Shown one piece after another: positions 38,873 through 45,849 of a DNA stretch of 64,000 nt; position 1 is the stretch's first letter, and each line of letters opens with the position of its first letter. The notes under the pieces were generated by a model, which was given only the letters and a program-made list of their open reading frames with translations, was not told the DNA's origin and did not search any database. The stretch lies in the NCBI GenBank assembly GCA_013285505.1, contig CP053450.1:2898796-2962795 (forward strand), read 5' to 3'. This DNA is from Planctomycetota bacterium (GTDB lineage: Bacteria; Planctomycetota; Phycisphaerae; Phycisphaerales; UBA1924). The position numbers were made by a program, and so were the translations under genes.

Positions 38873-38914
38873 AAAAAGACCGCCGTCCGGTCGGAGGGTT
38901 CCGGCCGGACGGCG
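38873..38914 (-). terminator. Rho-independent terminator of rpmI-rplT
   Basis: On the minus strand a 14-bp stem (38901-38914 pairing with 38881-38894, one G-U) with a 6-nt loop is followed by GTC and TTTTT (38873-38877 as A's on the plus strand). It lies 49 bases after the rplT stop and ends the ribosomal transcript. Confidence 0.92.
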
Positions 38915-38962
38915 AATGGTATCAGATCAGGATGTCGTGCCGGGCGGTGCCCGCGGGCACGA

Positions 38963-39337
38963 TCAGGCCTTGGCGGCGGTGGCGCGGCTGGCGGGGACGG
39001 AGAGTTCGACGATCTTGTCGAACAGCTTCGGGTCCTCGATCGCGATCTGGCTGAGCATCTTGCGGTTGAGGTCGATGCCGGCCATCTTGGCGCCGTTGAT
39101 GAACAGGCTGTAGCGGGTGCCCCGCATGCGGCATGCCGCGGTGATGCGGGTGATCCACAGCTTGCGGATATCACGCTTGCGGGCGCGGCGGTCGCGGAAG
39201 GCGTTGGTGCCGGCGCGGCGGACCGCGTTGCGGGCGAGGTAGCGGTGGTTCTTGGTGCGTCCGTAGTAGCCGCGGGCCTCGCGGAGGATGCGGGTACGCT
39301 TTCTGTTTCGGGCGGCGCCGATGCGTGCGCGTGGCAT
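38963..39337 (-). CDS. rplT: 50S ribosomal protein L20
   Basis: A 124-residue 23S rRNA-binding and assembly protein. Seen: the very basic N-terminus MPRARIGAARNRKRTRILRE, RGYYGRTKNHRYLARNAV, LWITRITAACRMRGTRYSLF, and NRKMLSQIAIEDP. The order rpmI-rplT is the usual one. infC, which often precedes rpmI, is not adjacent here. L20 can autoregulate such operons in other bacteria, but no leader structure was identified. Confidence 0.97.
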   Translation of the reverse strand: MPRARIGAARNRKRTRILREARGYYGRTKNHRYLARNAVRRAGTNAFRDRRARKRDIRKLWITRITAACRMRGTRYSLFINGAKMAGIDLNRKMLSQIAIEDPKLFDKIVELSVPASRATAAKA

Positions 39338-39370
39338 GGTCGAATCTCCTTCCGTCCGATCGGGGCAGCC

Positions 39371-39745
39371 TCAGTGCTGAACTTGGATCCCGTCGGGCAT
39401 GAATGCTTCTGGATGTTGCAAGACCGGGCGAGGCCTTGCGGAACGGTTTAGCTGTTGGCTTCCGCGGCGGCGGCGGCCCGCATCTCGGCCCGCTGGGCGG
39501 GTGAGGGCGAACGACGCAGCGTGGGCGCGCGGCTGGTTGCGGCCGCGGAGGCGGCGGAAGAGCATCTTCTCGAGGCGCTTGGCGTCGGGGCCGGCCATGT
39601 ACCTGTCCTTGCGGAGCTGGCGCAGGCGCTTGCCGCTCTTGTTCGAGCTCAAGTGCTTGTGGAACGCGGAGCGGTGGCGGACCTTGCCGGTCTTGCTCAC
39701 CCTGATGCGCTTGAGAAAGCCCTTGTGGACCTTGTTCTTGGACAT
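39371..39745 (-). CDS. rpmI: 50S ribosomal protein L35 with possible frame break
   Basis: The first ~70 residues are L35-like and very basic (SKNKVHKGFLKRIRVSKTGK, RHRSAFHKHLSSNKSGKRLR, DRYMAGPDAKRLEKMLF). Typical L35 is about 65 residues, but this frame runs to 124. In the next frame a compositionally normal tail (PAQRAEMRAAAAAEANS) ends at 39448, which would make a 98-residue protein after removing one base near 39507. Either the tail is a lineage extension with a sequencing error, or the long frame is real. It begins at 39745 with GAGAGGACG upstream. Confidence 0.85.
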   Translation of the reverse strand: MSKNKVHKGFLKRIRVSKTGKVRHRSAFHKHLSSNKSGKRLRQLRKDRYMAGPDAKRLEKMLFRRLRGRNQPRAHAASFALTRPAGRDAGRRRRGSQQLNRSARPRPVLQHPEAFMPDGIQVQH

Positions 39746-39868
39746 GGGCGTCCTCTCCTGGACGTGCCCGCACCGCGAAGGGTCCGGACACACGCCGAAC
39801 CACTCCCCGCGCGGGGCGAAAAGCCTAGACCTCTCGGAGGCCCCGAGCAAGGGATCGGGGTGCCCTGA

Positions 39869-41098
39869 TCACGGCCCGACGAAGGAATCTTGCCGGCCCG
39901 CCGGGGCCTCGGTGCCCCGGATGGGGTCGATCCCCTGGCGCCGGGCGGCCATATCGATGAACATCTCGATCGGCTTGGGCAGCCAGATGTTGTCGCCGCT
40001 GGACAGGGCGGGGGTGGTCAGCCACGGGGCCGAGCCGTCGGCCGTCAGGCCGTGCTGGCCCTGCCCCTGGTGGTTGGGGCTCGATTCGAGCGGGAAGACC
40101 ACCTGCCCACGGACCGCCCGCAGCACGACCGGCGAGCGGTCTGCGACGACGACCAGTTCCGAGGGCTGGCCCCAGAGCGAGCGTTCGGGGTGGGCCATGA
40201 CGCGGTAGCTGTAGCTGATCTCCTCGAGAGCACCCCAATCCCGGGCCTCGGGCGAACGGGGAACGGTGATCGCCCGGGGATTGCCCGGGCAGGCGAGGTC
40301 GGCCAGCCTGGCGTACGGCTGCTTGGCGAGGGCGTACAGGTTCGCGGAGTTGGAGCTGGAGGGGTCGCGTCCGACATTCCACCACGGGCTCTTACCGAAG
40401 CCCGCCGTCACCATCGGGAGCATCTGGTCGTTGTCGGCGGTGTACAGGCCCATCGCGTTGGCGACGCTGCGCATGTTGCCGGCGCAGGCGGCCTGGCGGG
40501 AGCCTTCTCGCACGGTGGACATCACCGGCCAGAGCACCGAGGCGGCGATCAGCAGCACGGCGGCGACGGAGAGGAAGTCGGCGAGTCTGTTGCGCGGCGG
40601 GATCGCGGCTGCGGGCTCGGACATCTGCCCGGAATCGGTCGCCTCTGCGACTCGGTTCACGGTCCGCTCGATGAGGTGGGCTCGTGTGAACTGCGAGACG
40701 GATTCCGGGGCGGGGCTGGTGATGAGTGCTGCGATCGCGTCGTGCGCGCGCGCCCGCTCCCGGAGGGAGGCCGGCACGCGTTCGGCGTCCAGCCCGGCAA
40801 GCATCCACGCGTCGAGTGCCTCGGCGTCGTCGCGGGAGAGTGTGGGCTGTGCGGTCGTGTCGGTGCCGGTGAGCACACGAGACACGCGGGATTCGCGGCC
40901 CTCAATGGGACCGGTCGTGAGCAGGCCGAACAGGGCGGCGGCCCGTTCGGCTCGCTCCCGCAGTGTGCTGGGCACGCGGCTGAGATCCTGATCGGCCTCG
41001 AAGAACGCCTCGAGCGCGCGGGCGTCCGCTTCGGTCAACTGGGGCGATGGGCCCGCGGTGTCGTCTGCGGTCGGCGGTGGAGTGTGCTGCTCGTCCAT
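39869..41098 (-). CDS. Transmembrane anti-sigma-like protein with pseudopilin-like C-terminal domain
   Basis: 409 residues, starting 21 bases after the ECF sigma gene. The cytoplasmic part has two copies of a ~44-residue helical unit (residues 21-64 and 87-130; DLSRVPSTLRERAERAAALF and DAERVPASLRERARAHDAIA). One TM helix follows (FLSVAAVLLIAASVLWPVM, ~175-193). The outer part resembles planctomycete pseudopilin/DUF1559-type domains: SRQAACAGNMRSVANAMGLY, ADNDQMLP, and a C-terminal NHQGQGQHGLTADGSA, but it lacks the prepilin leader. I infer it holds the sigma factor at the membrane and senses an envelope signal. Confidence 0.65.
   Translation of the reverse strand: MDEQHTPPPTADDTAGPSPQLTEADARALEAFFEADQDLSRVPSTLRERAERAAALFGLLTTGPIEGRESRVSRVLTGTDTTAQPTLSRDDAEALDAWMLAGLDAERVPASLRERARAHDAIAALITSPAPESVSQFTRAHLIERTVNRVAEATDSGQMSEPAAAIPPRNRLADFLSVAAVLLIAASVLWPVMSTVREGSRQAACAGNMRSVANAMGLYTADNDQMLPMVTAGFGKSPWWNVGRDPSSSNSANLYALAKQPYARLADLACPGNPRAITVPRSPEARDWGALEEISYSYRVMAHPERSLWGQPSELVVVADRSPVVLRAVRGQVVFPLESSPNHQGQGQHGLTADGSAPWLTTPALSSGDNIWLPKPIEMFIDMAARRQGIDPIRGTEAPAGRQDSFVGP
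40709..41038 (-). repeat. Duplicated 44-residue unit in the anti-sigma-like protein
   Basis: Codons for residues 21-64 (41038-40907) and 87-130 (40840-40709) encode the same pattern: L-S/T-x-D-A-x-A-L-x-A, then a D-rich turn, RVP-[SA]-[TS]-LRERA, then a hydrophobic helix. The two units may be sigma-binding surfaces. Confidence 0.65.
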
Positions 41099-41118
41099 CG
41101 GCCAGTGTTCCTCGTTCC

Positions 41119-41769
41119 TTACTTGGCGGGACGTGCCCGCTCTGTGGAGACCTCGCGCCACCGCTTGGCGAAGCTGGCGACGGCGGCGTGCAACCTCGAC
41201 TTGACGGTCCCCAGCGGGATGCCCAACTCGTCGGCGACCTGGGCGTAACTCAGCCGCTGGAAGTAGGCCAGCAGCAGGATCTCCCGCAGGGGCTCGCTCA
41301 GCTGGTCCAGCGCTCTCTGGACCATCGCGTCCTGTTCCTCCGACAGCAGCCCGGCGTCGGGCGGCGGGATCTCGATCTCGAGAAGATCGATGAAGCTCCC
41401 GCCGTCGTTGGACCCGCTCCCGCCCGCCGATCCGATCGGGGCCGAGAGTTCGAGGGTCTGTCGTCTGCCCTTCTTACGGAGGAGGTCCCGGGCCTTGTTC
41501 GCCGCGATCGTAAACAACCACGGTCGAAATCTTCGGGTTGTGTCGAATGAGCCGAGCGAGAGGTGAATCTGGAGAAAGGCTTCCTGGAATGCGTCCTCGG
41601 CCACCTGCCGGTCGCCCGCGAGGCGGGTCAGGAACCGGTGCAGGTCGTCGTGGTAGCGTTCGACGAGGATCCGGAAAACATCGGTTTCTCCGCGCCGGTA
41701 GGCTTCTACGAGTTTCTCGTCGGTGCGTGGGTCCAAGAATTGCTTCCTGCTGCGGTGCGATGCCGTCAC
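41119..41769 (-). CDS. ECF RNA polymerase sigma factor
   Basis: 216 residues. Region 2: LVEAYRRGETDVFRILVERY, DDLHRFLTRLAGDRQVAEDA, FQEAFLQIHLSLGSFD and RPWLFTIAANKARDLLRKK. Region 4: LDQLSEPLREILLLAYFQRL followed by SYAQVADELGIPLGTVKSRL. A Gly/Ser linker separates them. It directs polymerase to a stress or envelope regulon, presumably controlled by the anti-sigma-like protein whose gene follows by 21 bases. ECF systems usually autoregulate; the 69 bases upstream are the likely promoter region. Confidence 0.92.
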   Translation of the reverse strand: MTASHRSRKQFLDPRTDEKLVEAYRRGETDVFRILVERYHDDLHRFLTRLAGDRQVAEDAFQEAFLQIHLSLGSFDTTRRFRPWLFTIAANKARDLLRKKGRRQTLELSAPIGSAGGSGSNDGGSFIDLLEIEIPPPDAGLLSEEQDAMVQRALDQLSEPLREILLLAYFQRLSYAQVADELGIPLGTVKSRLHAAVASFAKRWREVSTERARPAK

Positions 41770-41838
41770 ACGGCTGGGTGCTTGCTGTCGAGCGTTCGGC
41801 GGCCGCCGACGTCCGCCGGGGGGGCGCCTCCGACGGCT

Positions 41839-42147
41839 CTAGATCAACTCTCCGACGGTCCGAGAGAATCGGACGCCGGTTTCCGGACCGAATCGGGCCA
41901 GACCGTCGGCCCTGAGCGCCGGGGCGTGATCGCGCAGATAGACATCAAGATCGTCCCGCCCGGCGAACAAATACCGCGTCTCAACCCGGATGGGTTCGCT
42001 CGGATCATCGATCCGGACTATTGAACCGGCCAGAGCACCGCCTCGGATGACATCATCGACGTGCCCCTGGCCCAGCCAATCGAGGTACGCTCGCCGGGTC
42101 TCCGTGCTCGGCAGTTCGGCGGTGACGGTGTAGGCGATCATCCCCAT
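41839..42147 (-). CDS. DUF4286 family protein
   Basis: A 102-residue small cytoplasmic protein. Seen: IAYTVTAELPSTETRRAYLD, WLGQGHVDDVIRGGA, ETRYLFAGRDDLDVYLRD, HAPALRADGLARF, which is the ferredoxin-like DUF4286 pattern. Function unknown. It precedes the ECF sigma gene by 69 bases on the same strand and is divergent from the second ECF gene. A monooxygenase-like dimeric alpha-beta barrel is a structural possibility only. Confidence 0.75.
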   Translation of the reverse strand: MGMIAYTVTAELPSTETRRAYLDWLGQGHVDDVIRGGALAGSIVRIDDPSEPIRVETRYLFAGRDDLDVYLRDHAPALRADGLARFGPETGVRFSRTVGELI

Positions 42148-42248
42148 GGGCCGGTAAGGTACCAGACCCGACCGAACCACGCACGAACACGGGCTGCTGG
42201 GTGCAATACGGGGCCGGCGAGGCCGTTTGGCTGGACGAAAGGACGGAT

Positions 42249-42878
42249 GTGACCGGGTTCGAGTCAGGACCATCTTCAGGGTCGATCGACCTGGTTGGCT
42301 TGGTGCGTTCGGCACAGGCGGGCGATGAGGCTGCCTGGTCGGCCATCGTCAAGGAATACGGCCCGCGGGTCTTCGCGCTGGCCAGGAGCCGTCTCGGAGA
42401 TGCCGACGCGGCCGAGGAGGTCACCCAATCGGTGTTCGCGACCATCGCCATCAAGCTCCGGGACGGGGCGTACGCCGAGCACGGGAAGTTTGAGCCCTGG
42501 CTCCTGCGGATCGCGATGAACCGGGTGCGAGACCGGGTCCGGACGCTCAAGCGCGAGCGCAACGAGCAGAGGCTGCGATGGAGCGTTCGCGACGAGTCGA
42601 CCAGCGACGAGACGGAGCGGTTCCCGGAATCGGCCGACGTGGCGGACCTGCGGGAGGCGATGCACGGGCTCTCGAAGGCGGACCGGGAGATCGTGGAGTT
42701 GCGGTATCACGCGGGGCTGAGTTTCAGGCAGATGGCCGACCTGCTGCGTGAGCCGATCGGGACACTGTTGGCCAGGCATCACCGGGCGCTGCGGAAGCTC
42801 AAGGTCAAGCTTGAGCAGGCCGCGGCCGGGCATGAGGACGGAACGGAAGCTCCGCAGACGGCGGGGGGTACAGGATGA
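42249..42878 (+). CDS. ECF RNA polymerase sigma factor (second)
   Basis: 209 residues. Region 2: LVGLVRSAQAGDEAAWSAIV, VFALARSRLGDADAAEEVTQ, KFEPWLLRIAMNRVRDRVR. Region 4: LREAMHGLSKADREIVELRY, SFRQMADLLREPIGTLLARH. GTG 42249 is preferred because AAAGGA precedes it by 5 bases; GTG 42201 reads open too. It overlaps the next gene (ATGA), which encodes a small one-TM protein, and that gene overlaps a third. The three-gene operon should be one regulatory and envelope unit separate from the first ECF pair. Confidence 0.9.
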   Translation: MTGFESGPSSGSIDLVGLVRSAQAGDEAAWSAIVKEYGPRVFALARSRLGDADAAEEVTQSVFATIAIKLRDGAYAEHGKFEPWLLRIAMNRVRDRVRTLKRERNEQRLRWSVRDESTSDETERFPESADVADLREAMHGLSKADREIVELRYHAGLSFRQMADLLREPIGTLLARHHRALRKLKVKLEQAAAGHEDGTEAPQTAGGTG

Positions 42879-43366
42879 GTGACATGAAACGAAACCACGC
42901 GAACGACACACACATTCCGGAGGACATCCGGGCCGTGGCCGCACGGCTCGATCGCCTCGGGACCAAGGACCGCCTCGACGGCGAGGACGTCGGCCACCGC
43001 GTTGCGATGCGCACGACGAATCTCCTCCGGGCCGAGGCGGATCCCGGCACGCAGCCTCGATCGCTCGGGCGCGTCCGCGCGGCGTGGCTGTGGCTGGCGG
43101 CTCCCGCGATGGCCGCGGCGGCGGTGCTTGTCGCGGTCATGATCTCCATGCCGCAGGCGGGTCCGCCTACGGGCGTGACCGGCAACGGCGTCGAGATTCT
43201 GGCGGCGGGCCTGGAGAGCGACATCGACACCTTCCTCGCGATCGACGGCCTCTGGGACGACGAAGCGTTCGAGACGGGGCTCGCGGTGATCTCGCTCGAC
43301 GCGGCCGGGCTGGCCAATCAGACCACTACCGACGAGACGTTCGAATCCATGGGGAGCGATCTGTGA
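42875..43366 (+). CDS. Small single-pass membrane protein, probable anti-sigma factor
   Basis: 163 residues. The N-terminal ~65 are charged and cytoplasmic (IPEDIRAVAARLDRLGTKDR), then one TM helix (AAWLWLAAPAMAAAAVLVAVM), then a short Asp-rich outer part (LAIDGLWDDEAFETGL). No known zinc anti-sigma motif (HxxxCxxC) is present. The role is inferred from the start/stop overlap with the ECF gene (ATGA), a typical arrangement for sigma and anti-sigma. Confidence 0.6.
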   Translation: MSDMKRNHANDTHIPEDIRAVAARLDRLGTKDRLDGEDVGHRVAMRTTNLLRAEADPGTQPRSLGRVRAAWLWLAAPAMAAAAVLVAVMISMPQAGPPTGVTGNGVEILAAGLESDIDTFLAIDGLWDDEAFETGLAVISLDAAGLANQTTTDETFESMGSDL

Positions 43367-44365
43367 TCCACTTTGAGCATGTACCCCGGTTGCGTTCCGA
43401 CGGTGTCCGGCGTTTGGGCCGGGCGGCGTGGGTAGCGCTCGCGCTCGGCGTGGCCTTGCCGTCGCTGGCCAGTGGTCAATCCGAGGGCGATCGCCCCCCA
43501 CCGCCGCCGCCGCAGGAGGGCGCGCGGTGGCGAGGGACAGCCGTTCGAGGTCAGTCCGCTGCGCTTGCGCACGCGTCTGGCCACATTGCTCGAGGAACTC
43601 GACGCGAGCGCGACACGCATCCGGACCGCGGTCGAGACACTCGATAACGGCGGCACCGCTTCGGAGGCAATGGAGGCGATGGGCGGCCCGTCGCGGGTGC
43701 GCCGGTTGGCGGAGTTTTGGGGACAGTGGTCGGGGGCCGCGCAGACCGAAGGGCGTGGTGAGCGGGGCAATCAGGACCGCGGGCCGCGTGGCACGCAGGG
43801 CCAGCGAGGGATGGATCGGGCTCCCGCGCCGGGCGACGATGTTTCGGCGGCCGAGCTGACAACGTTTCTGGAAACGCACGCACCGGAGTTCGCGGCCCGG
43901 CTCGACGCGCTGCGCGCGGAGGACGAGCGGCGAGCGGACTTCTTCGCCAACCGGCTCCGGCCTCGCATCGGGGAGATTCTCGTCGCGCAGCGGCGGGACC
44001 CGGAACTCGGCGAGCTTCTGATCCGGGAGTTCCGGATCAATATGGAACTGCTCGACGCGGGCCGTCGGTACGCGCGGGCGCTCGCTTCGGACGACCCGTC
44101 GCTCGAGGAGGCACGCGAGAACCTGCGGGCGCTGGCGGGTGAGCAGGTCGATCTCCGGCTCGCACGGCGGGAGCACGAGATCCGTGCGCTGGCCTCGCAG
44201 ATCGAATCGCTGCAGGCCGATGTCGACCAGCAGCGCGAGAAGCGCGAGCAGTACATCGAGCAGATCGTGGAGCGATCCGGCGAGTGGGCCGACTCGGAGA
44301 AGTCCGGGGGACCGGAACGCCGCGGCCCGCGCGACGGCCGGCCCGGCCGTTCCGGCGATGAATAA
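43363..44365 (+). CDS. Exported coiled-coil protein of unknown function, one frame break
   Basis: The first frame encodes a basic start and signal peptide (AAWVALALGVALPSLASGQS) and a Pro run. Near 43525 the frame changes and continues with SPLRLRTRLATLLEELDASA, then Arg/Glu-rich helices to the end (SQIESLQADVDQQREKREQY). Removing one base gives 333 residues. The periplasmic, helical, charged character recalls Spy/CpxP-type stress chaperones, but no LTxxQ motif is seen. Its GTG start overlaps the preceding stop (GTGA), so it belongs to the ECF operon. A stress-sensing or chaperone role is only a guess. Confidence 0.6.
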
Positions 44366-44391
44366 CCGCGGCCCCGATCGGGGTACCGCGG
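44366..44391. terminator. GC palindrome between convergent operons
   Basis: CCGCGG and CCCC pair with GGGG and CCGCGG around a GATC loop, directly after the stop of the ECF operon and 33 bases before the stop of the opposite run. It could terminate from both sides; no T-run is present. Confidence 0.35.
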
Positions 44392-44424
44392 CTCGCGTTG
44401 GTCTGGTGCGGGGGCGGCGATGCC

Positions 44425-44832
44425 TCAGGACACGGTCGAACCCGGGGCGATTTCGCTCATCGGGGTCATGACGACGACCCCGCGGGGGCCTTCGCTGCCC
44501 TTGGGCGCGTCGCTGGCGGCGAGCATCATGCCGCGCGACTCTTCGCCGCGGATCTTGCGGGGCGCGAGGTTGGCAACAATGACGATGGACTTGCCGACGA
44601 GATCGTCGGGCTGGTAGAACTCGCGGATGCCGGCGCAGATCTGCCGCGGGGTGCCGCTGCCGTCGTCGAGCTGGAGCTTGAGCAAGCGGTCGGCGTTGGG
44701 ATGCGCCTCGGCCTGAACGATCTTCGCGACGCGGAGGTCGATCCGGGCGAAGTCCTCGAAGCTGATCTCGGGCTTGGCGTCGGATTCGGGCTTGGTTTCG
44801 GCGGCGGTCGGCTGCGGCGTGGCGTCGCTCAT
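44425..44832 (-). CDS. Free-standing tRNA-binding domain (MetRS C-terminal/Trbp111 type)
   Basis: A 135-residue OB-fold protein. Seen: [62 protein letters not shown], and [16 protein letters not shown]. This is the C-terminal domain normally fused to methionyl-tRNA synthetase, or the free Trbp111/CsaA relative. It has an acidic N-terminal tail. It follows the zinc-ribbon gene by 28 bases but has no clear link to the envelope genes upstream. It may serve a domain-split MetRS elsewhere. Confidence 0.85.
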   Translation of the reverse strand: MSDATPQPTAAETKPESDAKPEISFEDFARIDLRVAKIVQAEAHPNADRLLKLQLDDGSGTPRQICAGIREFYQPDDLVGKSIVIVANLAPRKIRGEESRGMMLAASDAPKGSEGPRGVVVMTPMSEIAPGSTVS

Positions 44833-44860
44833 CTCGGGTGGCTCCTGCGCGTCGGCGTCT

Positions 44861-45849
44861 CTAGGAATCGGGGTCTTGGTCGGACTGGTCGTCGAGTGTA
44901 GGGCTCGCGGCCCGGTCGCCGGGACGCGCGACCCACCCGCCGCGCCAGTAGGGCCGGTCGGCATCGACACCGAGCACCGCGGCGAGTTCGTCCGGCACGG
45001 GCTCGCGGAGCGGTGCCGCCAGATCGATCGCGAGTTGTGCCCCCCACGATCGGGAGATGCCCTGGAGAAGTCTCGACTCGAAGCGGAGTTGCGCGACGAT
45101 CTGCGGCGTGGAGAGCTTCGGGCCGGGGTTGCCCCGGCAGGTGTAGCACTCGCGGTAGCTCGGCGGTTCGGTGTTGGGGCGGAAGACGACGCGCTCGTTG
45201 CCGCACTCGCGGCAGGGCCAGTCGCCCGCCCATTGCTCGATCTGCCACGCGGCGCCGGTCGAGGCGGAGAAGCCCAGCATCCGGCCGTAGCGGAGCAGCA
45301 GCTCGCGCACACCCGGCTTCTCGAGGAGCCGCTCGGGCCTGGATGCCGTTGCCGGCCCGGGTCTCTCCCACGGTTTCGGCGGCGGCGAAGGCGGCGGACG
45401 AGACTCCTCCGCCCTCGGCCGCGGCGACACGCCAGGGTGCCGGGGTGTAGCGGGGATCGATCCGGTTGGCGATGGCGCGAAGCCACCGTTCGTCGGACTC
45501 GAGCCGGGCGATGGAGGCGAGCCGCGACGCAACTGCTCGGGGCGATCCAGGTCGGCGATCCGTCGCGTCGGTCGAGCTCGAAGGCGAGGGCGAAGAGCTC
45601 TCGTGCGAGGTTCTCCCCGGTCTTGGTCGGTGTCAGGTCAACGATCTCTTCGCCGAGCAGGAAGTAGGCTTCGGCGTCGCCGGGCTCCAGCGATTCGAGT
45701 CGGGTGAGCACCCACGCCGGGAGATCACGCGGTGTGCCCTGCTCGTCGTCTGTGCCCGATGCCTCGGGCTCGGTTTGCTGCGCGCGCAGGATGGGTGCGA
45801 GGAGCCCCACGAGGCACGCGGCGAGCAGCATGGTCCGGAATCGTGTCAT
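44861..45849 (-). CDS. Exported protein with C-terminal C4 zinc ribbon, several frame breaks
   Basis: About 329 residues. The first frame starts [20 protein letters not shown], a signal peptide ending ILRAQ, then a helical region with [14 protein letters not shown]. Two or three frame changes occur between about 45545 and 45330, where fragments [11 protein letters not shown] and [18 protein letters not shown] fit together. The last frame has [12 protein letters not shown] and [11 protein letters not shown], a CxxC-CxxC zinc ribbon, and a Pro/Asp-rich tail. Its start overlaps the previous stop (ATGA), placing it in the TonB-like VWA operon. Zinc ribbons are unusual in exported proteins. Function unknown. 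Confidence 0.6.
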
